Source of the DNA: Chaetoderma sp. LZ-2023a
Taxonomy: Eukaryota > Mollusca > Caudofoveata > Chaetodermatida > Chaetodermatidae
Assembly: GCA_034401795.1 (NCBI GenBank)
Contig: CM067369.1
Location: 137,776,496-137,840,495, forward strand
Length of the DNA: 64,000 nt
Direction: 5' to 3'
Each line of letters starts with the position of its first letter. Within the stretch, counting starts at the first letter, position 1. The notes below the pieces were generated by a model that was given only the letters and a program-made list of their open reading frames with translations, searched no databases and was not told where the DNA came from. Shown in pieces: positions 56,806-64,000 of the stretch. The position numbers were made by a program, and so were the translations under genes.

Positions 56806-57306
56806 CTATAAAATAAGCACAAACCTACAATAAACAAGCGGAACGAGACCCGGATGGAAGGCAGACAATTAATTTTCAAATAATTTGACTCATAAATTAA
56901 CTGTAACCCTCCCGCCACGTTACAACAAAGATCGCATTGATTATGACGACAAGAACGAGGCGGGCATTAAACACACCCATAATAGATCCTCCAGGATGTG
57001 TAACGGCTCCAGGAATCATATCGCATAGCATTCGGGGTATATTTACTAATCAATATAAATTATACTTCTAACGAAGCAGCACGATATGTGAAGAAAACAA
57101 CAAAATGTATAACAAACTGCTGTATCACACGGTAAAACCGCAGACCACGCATCTACTCAAGAATTTTGAAACCACCGATCATTGCAAACCGATCGTGATC
57201 GCACGTAAACTTGATCATTCTAAAGTTTCCGGTACCATTTTTAGTACGCAGCACCCAGAACAAGATGCGCGAATTAATGAAAAAATTTCTTCTTCACATA
57301 AACATC

Positions 57307-57338
57307 CGAGCGACCGGGTGTGACGTCACCCGCTCGGA
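57307..57338. promoter_or_regulatory. CRE-like palindrome in the DIRS leader, copy C
   Basis: Same CCGAGCG...CGGGTGTGACGTCACCCG...CGCTCGG arrangement as in B, with TGACGTCA at 57321-57328, upstream of Gag. Confidence 0.45.
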
Positions 57339-57845
57339 TCCTACGGAGAACGACGTCAGCCGATATTCGTGTTAGAAATACCGTGGCATAACACCTATTT
57401 TCATATCTGCCGATCGCCTGTTGGGGGTTAAAGAAGGCGATCGTCTGGCATATATCGTTGTTAGCACACGTCCCAGATTCTATGGGGTCAGAAATTGGAA
57501 CATGCGACACAGCGAAATTTAGAGACCTAAGTCTTTTAACTATGGATAATAAAGAATGATACAACCTGGTTATCTTCGGCGGTATTCTCCATAGTATCCT
57601 TTAGTTAATCCTTTTCAAGAACACACAAACTATCACTACAGATTAAAGACTTAGATTTTCTTTCACAAAAAAACACTAAAATCCTCAATGCAGAAAGCAT
57701 GTATTGCGGGTACTCGGCAGTTGGGAGCCGAGTACCCGGTTCCCAGGAGTCGGTAAAGCTTTCTAAGTCTATAATCCTAGAGCCGCTGTCAAGGCCAGCT
57801 GTATATCAGAAGTAACAGAATGGTGAGTATTGATCGAAGGAGAAT

Positions 57846-59072
57846 TGAATATCTTACATTGTTGTGGCTTACCTAGTTGAGCAACCCTCTCCAGCCCACC
57901 CACCACCACCTTGAAAGCAATGGCTTCCAGTCATATTATTTTCAAAATATTAAAAAAAATATGCTTTAATTTGTAAAGAATTCCACCTGTATCAAATAAC
58001 TACCGTCTTAATTGCCCCAAAAACAACAGGGATTGAAATGTTTATAAAATTGTACCTGTGACGGGTAGATTTTTTTGTAACTGTTACCAAATATTTGTAC
58101 TTGTACAAGCAGCATACATTTCTAATATAAAACAATAACCCGCAAGTCCGCCACAATAAAAAGCGTAACCAGCTCTAAGGCATTTAGTAGATAGCTTGAC
58201 CCTTCTTAACTTGTACGCTTTAAACTGTCAATTTAGTGCAAAATTTATGCGATTTACTTGAAAATAAGAGTTGCTACGCACCGGTTTTCCTGACATATAG
58301 TCTTGTTTTCTCGGTCGCTCCAAATCAATGAACCACTTAAATATTGGGTGGTATTACTGTCAGAACCATCCAATAATAATATATTGGGTCATATAACCCG
58401 TCAAAGTAGGCGCTAACATATTGCTTTACTGCGTTTAAAAGCGGCACAGTGACTAGATTTTTCGTTCGCCATTAGCTATCAATATTAATCGCGAGTCACA
58501 CAGGGATTGGTTGAAATAAATCATGTGATTAGTTCATTATGAATGACAATGAGGCACGTGATCAAAATTTTACTACGATAGTAATTTTCATTCATGCCTA
58601 TTGAAATCGGATATCCCGCGAGCCAATCAGAAACTACGAGTGCGCATTATCGATTGTTATTAATTACGACCGTGCAGTCACGCGAGACATTTCTCATTAC
58701 CGGTGTATTATCAGACATCCCTTTAGGCTGATTCGTGACATAATTGTTAATGTTGAAATTAGTAACCGGGATTGTGGTGGTCTGTAAGAATGGAATGTTT
58801 ACGTTTTTGGAAGCGCTTATTCTTCTCGTATTTTTCAATTTCAGGAATATTACGAGAATCCCGTCGAATTTCAAGGCCTGAATTATTGTGTGTCATGGAC
58901 AAATACACACTGACACAGTAGCTAAGATCTATGAATGTAACAGTTTGATTTAACAGATAAATTCTTAAACAGCTGTCTCTACAAGCCAACTGAAACTCAA
59001 GGAGAATATACTGTGAGACTCACTCAACAATGCATCTTCCTATGTTATATCGGGATCCAATCGCGTATATAA
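57846..59072. other. No gene recognised
   Basis: It starts with a fragment of the H2 palindrome (GGCTTCCAGTCATATTATTTTCAAAATATT, about 57920-57950). The rest is AT-rich with short frames only. Confidence 0.45.
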
Positions 59073-59333
59073 AACAAGAGGCCCAAGGGGCCTGTGTCGC
59101 TCACCTGGAACATTTACAACTCAACTAATCTTTATGGAGTTTTACATCAATCAGTGCTACTTCCAATGACTTTCAGTCAAATGGTTATTTTGCAAAGGTT
59201 CTTTTGAACAATATTTAAGCAAAAATAGAAGACATCAGTACTAACAACAGAAATTGATGACATGCAGTCAAATTTGTATTAAGACACCACTCAAGTGAGA
59301 ATCAGAAGAAAGCCTCTTATGGTAGCTGGTTTC

Positions 59334-59566
59334 TTAACCCTTTAATGGTCATGATTTTTCAGTAAAACAAAAATTTCAGGTTATGTCTATTTGCAGGCCA
59401 AGATATGGAGCATTTTGAAAATGTATCACTGGAATGACTGGCTCGATTATCGAGCCAGTCATTCCAGTGGTACATTTTCAAAAATATGCATGCTGGCCTG
59501 CAAATCGACATTCCTCAAGGCCACTGCAGAGGCAGGTTTTCGCTGGTTTGACCATTAAAGGGCTAA
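59334..59566. mobile_element. H1 hairpin MITE in D3, first
   Basis: TTAACCCTTTAATGG...CCATTAAAGGGCTAA. The centre is a perfect palindrome, TCACTGGAATGACTGGCTCG ATTA CGAGCCAGTCATTCCAGTG. Confidence 0.75.
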
Positions 59567-60081
59567 TATAAAGTTTCAAATACATTGCTTAATTGCATTT
59601 AGCAAATGAAGAAAATAGTCTTTAAGGCAGGTGGTCTCTTAACCCTTTCACCCATAAATCCCGGAAAAAGTATATTCTTTATGATATAAAACTTATTTTG
59701 TTGAATATTTTGAAATTAATTTGGCTTTCCGTTAAACTAATTTAAGAAGGGTTAATACAGATGGTCTTTATAGCAGGTTCAACTGAGTATATTCCAAACC
59801 ATCCTTTTAACACATGTACATCTTGCTGAATGGCCCAGTTTATTTAAAAAATAATTTGACTTAGTCATAGCTGACTTAGGCAGCATCAACTTTCAATGAA
59901 TCAAATACATTTCAAAATATTTTAACAGTATAGGTATCAGGGCACACAATACATATCTTAAACATTTAGGCAGCAGTTGCACGGAAAAGGTTAACCTGTT
60001 AATTTAGTTTTTATCTATTATGGTAATAAAAGCTGTCATATGTCAATGGATGGTGGAAATAAAACTCCAATTGCACATTAA

Positions 60082-60314
60082 TTAACCATTTAACCATTGA
60101 ATTTAAGAAAAGTTCAATTTTCTCATAGAAAATGTCTATTTGCAGACCAAGACTATTTTTTTTAATTTACCACTGGAATGACTGGCTCGTTAAAAAGTGT
60201 TCGTCATTCCAATGGTAAAATTTTCAAAAATAGTCTTCATTTGGTCTGCAAATGGACATTTCGCAAGACCACTGCCGAAGCCATTTTTGGCTGATATGAT
60301 GGCTAAAGGGTTAA
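60082..60314. mobile_element. H1 hairpin MITE in D3, second
   Basis: TTAACCATTTAACC...GGCTAAAGGGTTAA with the palindrome around ACTGGCTCGTTAAAAAGTGT. It keeps the ACTGCCGAAGCCATTTTTGG arm that is partly lost in the D2 copy. Confidence 0.7.
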
Positions 60315-60766
60315 CCGTTTTCCTAACCTAGCAAAATAGGTAAGATATTGTGTCCTCTGATATCGATAGCCAGGTGAGCCAATAATAATAAATTGATAAG
60401 AAGCGAATCTTATTAACGCATTTAACTGGAAATAATGCGCTAAGCTGTTGCTTAACAGCTGTTGTGTAAGCTGTTGCTGTCAATTGTATAACAGCAACAG
60501 CACTGTCTATGACAGCAATGGTCTTCAGCAATGGTGTTTACAAACTGTACACCAGCCTTTCTAATACTGGCTTTGTAACAATTAATCTCTAGACATTGGT
60601 GTGACAAGGGTTGAATAGTCATGCTGAAAACTGTTGCTGCACGTGACAGTAACAGATATCATCAGCAAAACCATTTTCAAAATGTCCGTCACCATGCTAC
60701 ATGCTATCCAACAAAACTTGTGAATAACGCAATACTCAACTAAATTCATTGCTAGAATTATTGGCT

Positions 60767-60982
60767 TTAACCCTTTAACCCTCAAATTTATTCAAGACAA
60801 TTTAAATTTTCTCATAGAAAATGTCCACTTGCAGACCAAGAGAAGACTATTTTTGAAAATTTATCACTGGAATGATTCCAGTGGTAAATTTTCAAAAACT
60901 GTCTTCTTTTAGTCGACAAATGGACATTTCTCACGACCACTGCAGAAGCCGTTTTTGGCTGATATGAGTGTTAAAGGGTCAA
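60767..60982. mobile_element. H1 hairpin MITE in D3, third
   Basis: TTAACCCTTTAACCC...GTGTTAAAGGGTCAA, with the short palindrome CACTGGAATGATTCCAGTGG. Confidence 0.7.
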
Positions 60983-62650
60983 TGATGAATTAATTAAATA
61001 AATCTTTTAGAATCAGTATGTGAATATGGTACACTTCATCAGCTCACTACCTCACAGGGTATTAATTTCATTTCAATCCTGAGAATTAGAGTTGTGGTTT
61101 TAAATTACAAGATTAAATGTTTTCCTATGCTGGCTAAATATCTAAGATATGTATTGTGTATGCTGACATATATGACTGAATATTTTGATATTTATTTGAC
61201 AGAAAGTTGTTGCATTCTAAGGCAGCAATGACTTTCAGTCAAATTATTAATTTGAATTAGTGAACAACTGCTGCTAAGTGAGTTTGGTCACTCTGTCAAA
61301 TGATTACACGGGTTTTAGAATGCAGTTAAACATGCTATAAAGACCACCTGTACTAAATGCCAATTTTACTACATGCCGCCAAGCCGTTTATCTGATAGAT
61401 TCAGAAATGGCATGGTTGAAATCAGCATACTCATAACCCTGTACTAAACAAATTTTTGCTTCAAAATCCATCAAATAAAAAAATCCTATATGGCCGCCAA
61501 ACATGCTGTATTTTGATTGGCCCACTGCGGCCATGTTTTTTTAACGGATCAACTTCCCTTGAATAAACTTTAATGGCCCTTAATCCCTAATTAGATCTGC
61601 CAAATTTCGATCCCTTCAGCGGTTCTGGAGAAGCTGTTTTGGCTAAAACTAGGTCAACCAAAATGGCCACCGAACCATTTGGCCAATCAAGTTAGTTCCC
61701 TTGAACAAACTTGGTTCAGCTCTTGCTCTAGATCATATTTCATGGGATTTGTTTCAATCCACCAAGTGGTTTCGGAGAAGATTTTTAAAGACGTTTAAAA
61801 AGAAATCGGCCAAAAATCAAGATGCCCACTGGCCAAATTGGCCAATCGGCTTCGTTTGAACAAATTTGAATCTCTACAACCTAAGGATGCTTCCTGCCAA
61901 ATATAATTGAAATCGTCCCATAAGTTCTCGAAAAGTAGACATTTTAAATTTCCCTTTGCTTTAGTATGGGAGCTTTTGGCGGGAAAATGATCCAAGATGG
62001 CCACCAAACCGTTTATCTGACAGCTTTGAAAATTGCAAATTTGTGATCAGAATACCAAAAAAAACCTATATAAAACCAATTTCTGCCTCAAAATCCATCA
62101 AATAAAAAAATCCAATATGGCCACCAAACATGCTGTATTTTGATTGGCCGACTGCACCATATTTTTTGACGGATTAACTTCCCTTGAACAAACTTTAATG
62201 GCCTTTAGTCCCTAATCATATCCGCCAAATTTCGGCGTGATCCCTTCAGCGGTTCGGGAGAAGAAGTCGTTTTCTCTAAAACTAGGTCAACCAAAATGGC
62301 CGCTGAACCATTTGGCCAATTAAGTTCCCTTGAACAAACTTGGTTCAGCTCTTGCCCTAGATCATATTTCATGGGATTTGCTTCGATCCACCAAGCGGTT
62401 TCGGAGAAGAAGATTTTTAAAGACATTTCCTAAAATCGGCCGAAATCCAAATTGCGACCGGCCAAATTGGTTGATCGGCTTCGTTTGAACAAACTTGGAT
62501 CCCTATGCCCTAAGGATACTTCCTGCCACAGATAACTTATATCGGCCTAGTGGTTCTTGAGAAGAAGTCGTTTAAAGGAAAAAGTTGACGGATGGACAGA
62601 CGGACGGTCGCCATGGCATAAGCTGGCATTCTGGCCAGGTGAGCTAATAA

Positions 62651-63057
62651 TACATCTGGAGCATGCCAGCCGACGGTTGCACGTACGTATTATGCAATGG
62701 TTTATAATTGAACAGTCCGTTGTTGATGCATAACGTGTAGCGAGACTAGTTCCCGGCCTATGTAGTAATGCTAGCGGAAATACAACGGAAGTTTGTCTCT
62801 GACACATGCGCTGTCGCTTATTTATAGAATTTGACAGACAGATGTTATCAATCCTTTAGATGTTTGAAAATGCTAAATTCTGTTGTAAATAGCATGCTTC
62901 ATATAAAAAAGTTGTTGAAACTTTTGTTTTACACGATCAGAGATAACTACCATTCTGGGCTTTGTCACTTACGCGACCATTTTTTCGTTCACCGTAATTT
63001 TACTTCACGTAACCGACACGCGAACGAAACGATCGTTCGCACCAAATTTTGAGGGCT
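62651..63057. other. No gene recognised
   Basis: AT-rich. It ends with CACCAAATTTTGAGGGCT, the border of the next minisatellite. Confidence 0.4.
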
Positions 63058-63450
63058 GCTACTCTGGCTGCCTGATTGCTTGCCCTGCCCTGGCTGCCTG
63101 TCCTGACTGCCCTGCTATGGCTGCCTGTCATGCCCTGACTGACTATCTTCCCTGGCTGCCTGCCTTCCTGTCCTCCCCTGGCTGCCTGATTGCATGGCTG
63201 CCATGCCATGCCCTTGCTGCCTGCCTGCTCTGATCTGGCTGTCTGATTACCTGCCATGTCCTGACTGACTGCCAACACTGGCTGGCTGCCTGACTGCCTT
63301 CCCTGGCTACCTGATGCCTGCCATACCCTGGCTGCCTGCCTGCCCTCCCCTGGCTGCCTGATTGCCTGCCTGCTCTCCCTTGGCTGCGTGATTGCCTGCC
63401 TGCCTGCCCTGCCCTTGCTGCCTGATCGCTTGCCCTGCCATGGCTGCCTG
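63058..63450. repeat. CTGGCTGCCTG minisatellite, second block
   Basis: About 390 bases of variable units such as CTGGCTGCCTGATTGC, CTGCCTGCCCTGCC and CTGGCTGCCTGCC. It gives a long Gln/Ala/Gly-rich frame on the minus strand that I regard as an artefact of the repeat. Confidence 0.8.
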
Positions 63451-64000
63451 ATTGGGGGTAATACTACATAGTGCACCGGTCCTGCCCTGGCTTCCGGCCT
63501 GAGTGGTTTGTTTGACTGATGTTTATTTATGGATAATATGATAAACAAAATTATACTCTGTTTGGGATAATTCCTTTATCAATGAATAGCGCAATCTACG
63601 CTCACGTACTACATTGAATGATTACATTAGGTAGCTTAATAGTGCCTTTAGGAGACTAGAGAATTACATAGTGTTAAATTGGGAATATTAGAACAATGAA
63701 ATTGTAAAACCCAAGTATGCGTAGTACCATACACACAAACTATATAGGCCTAACTATGAAGCTGGTGTACGTGTGTAGGCCTACGGTGTCAGTCTCACGT
63801 AATCGCTGACATTACATAGACTTAAAAATAAGCATATTGTAATTGTACTTCTAAAATACATATAATAACCCCATTTATTTATTGAATTTATGCAAAATAC
63901 ACTAGTGTGAATCCACTTTTAATCGGAACAGCGAGTTAATGGGCCGAATTGGCACCGCGGCGAATGCGCTTGACCGCGTTGTTTTCCACCTCCAGTTGCA
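63451..64000. other. No gene recognised
   Basis: AT-rich sequence to the end of the window, with no recognisable motifs or repeats. Confidence 0.4.

Larger units (their letters stand above)
51097..57845 (-). mobile_element. DIRS-type retrotransposon, family 1, copy C
   Basis: A 6.75 kb element, minus strand, closely similar to B along its whole length. It has complete-looking inverted terminal repeats (51140-51300 and about 57710-57830) and the internal complementary region at 51355-51450. Gag is open for 666 codons. RT is open, but RNase H has lost about 208 bases near 53595. The recombinase has a 20-base deletion near 52914 and a one-base insertion near 52363. There is no target-site duplication. 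B and C may derive from the same recent source. Confidence 0.9.
59073..62650 (+). mobile_element. D-family dispersed element, full-length copy D3
   Basis: It has the same start (ACAAGAGGCCCAAGGGGCC) and end (TGGCATTCTGGCCAGGTGAGCTAATAA) as D2 and high similarity throughout, including the three H1 MITEs in the same places. The terminal hairpin arm is shortened (AAGCTGGCATTC in place of AAGCTCACTTGGCCATTC), and the GGAC microsatellite before it is short. It has no coding domain. The flanks of D2 and D3 are unrelated, so they are separate insertions rather than a segmental duplication. Confidence 0.75.

Noticed and set aside
30947..62650. D2 and D3 as a segmental duplication
   Set aside because: Similarity stops at the element ends and the flanks are unrelated (D2 is inside a hAT-like element), so two insertions are the simpler reading.
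63000..63548. 182-codon minus frame rich in Gln, Ala, Gly and Arg
   Set aside because: It is the translation of the CTGGCTGCCTG minisatellite. The composition follows the DNA repeat and there is no independent coding evidence.
1..64000. CRISPR-like arrays, bacterial operons, tRNA or rRNA genes
   Set aside because: The regular repeats are microsatellites, minisatellites or transposon ends. No cloverleaf or rRNA-like sequence was recognised.

Overview
The window is eukaryotic, metazoan DNA and consists almost entirely of transposable elements. There are no operons, rRNA, tRNA or CRISPR signals, coding density is very low, and only one exon looks like host protein-coding sequence. That exon (2886-3059, minus) encodes an N-terminal RanBP2/NZF zinc finger very like ZRANB1/Trabid. 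I suspect a marine invertebrate, possibly a bivalve. The reason is the D-family repeats, whose termini (AAGAGGCCCA... near the start, ...GTGAGCTAA at the end) resemble repeats I remember from bivalve genomes. This is recollection, not a search.

Layout. 1-2250 is the end of a D-family repeat. 2251-4138 holds the NZF exon. 4139-13350 is a LINE reverse-transcriptase remnant (plus strand) split by an 8.4 kb DIRS-type element (4374-12797, minus) that keeps the inverted terminal repeats and internal complementary region expected of DIRS elements. 13811-16135 is a tandem-repeat element split by a TTAA-flanked 1.56 kb element. 17688-19315 is a hAT-like non-autonomous element with a perfect 8-bp target-site duplication. 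21052-27083 is an old DIRS copy (A). 29638-30470 is a Ty3/Gypsy remnant. 30480-37940 is a second LINE (minus, SGNH esterase ORF1 plus endonuclease) broken by two hAT-like insertions, one of which contains a whole D-family repeat (D2). 42538-49136 (B) and 51097-57845 (C) are two young, closely similar DIRS copies on the minus strand. 59073-62650 is a D-family repeat (D3) nearly identical to D2. Microsatellites and minisatellites fill parts of 42.2, 49.3-50.1 and 63.0-63.5 kb.

How the parts work together. In DIRS elements a Gag-like protein, a reverse transcriptase-RNase H and a tyrosine recombinase cooperate. RNA is copied to DNA, the internal complementary region helps to complete the termini and circularise, and the recombinase integrates the circle without a target-site duplication. 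B has the most complete RT-RNase H and recombinase frames and C the most complete Gag frame, but each copy carries disabling lesions. All three family members show a cysteine cluster encoded upstream of the first Gag ATG, next to a conserved splice-acceptor-like sequence.

Coordinates of repeat ends were read by eye and may be off by a few bases. Family assignments rest on motif recognition only.
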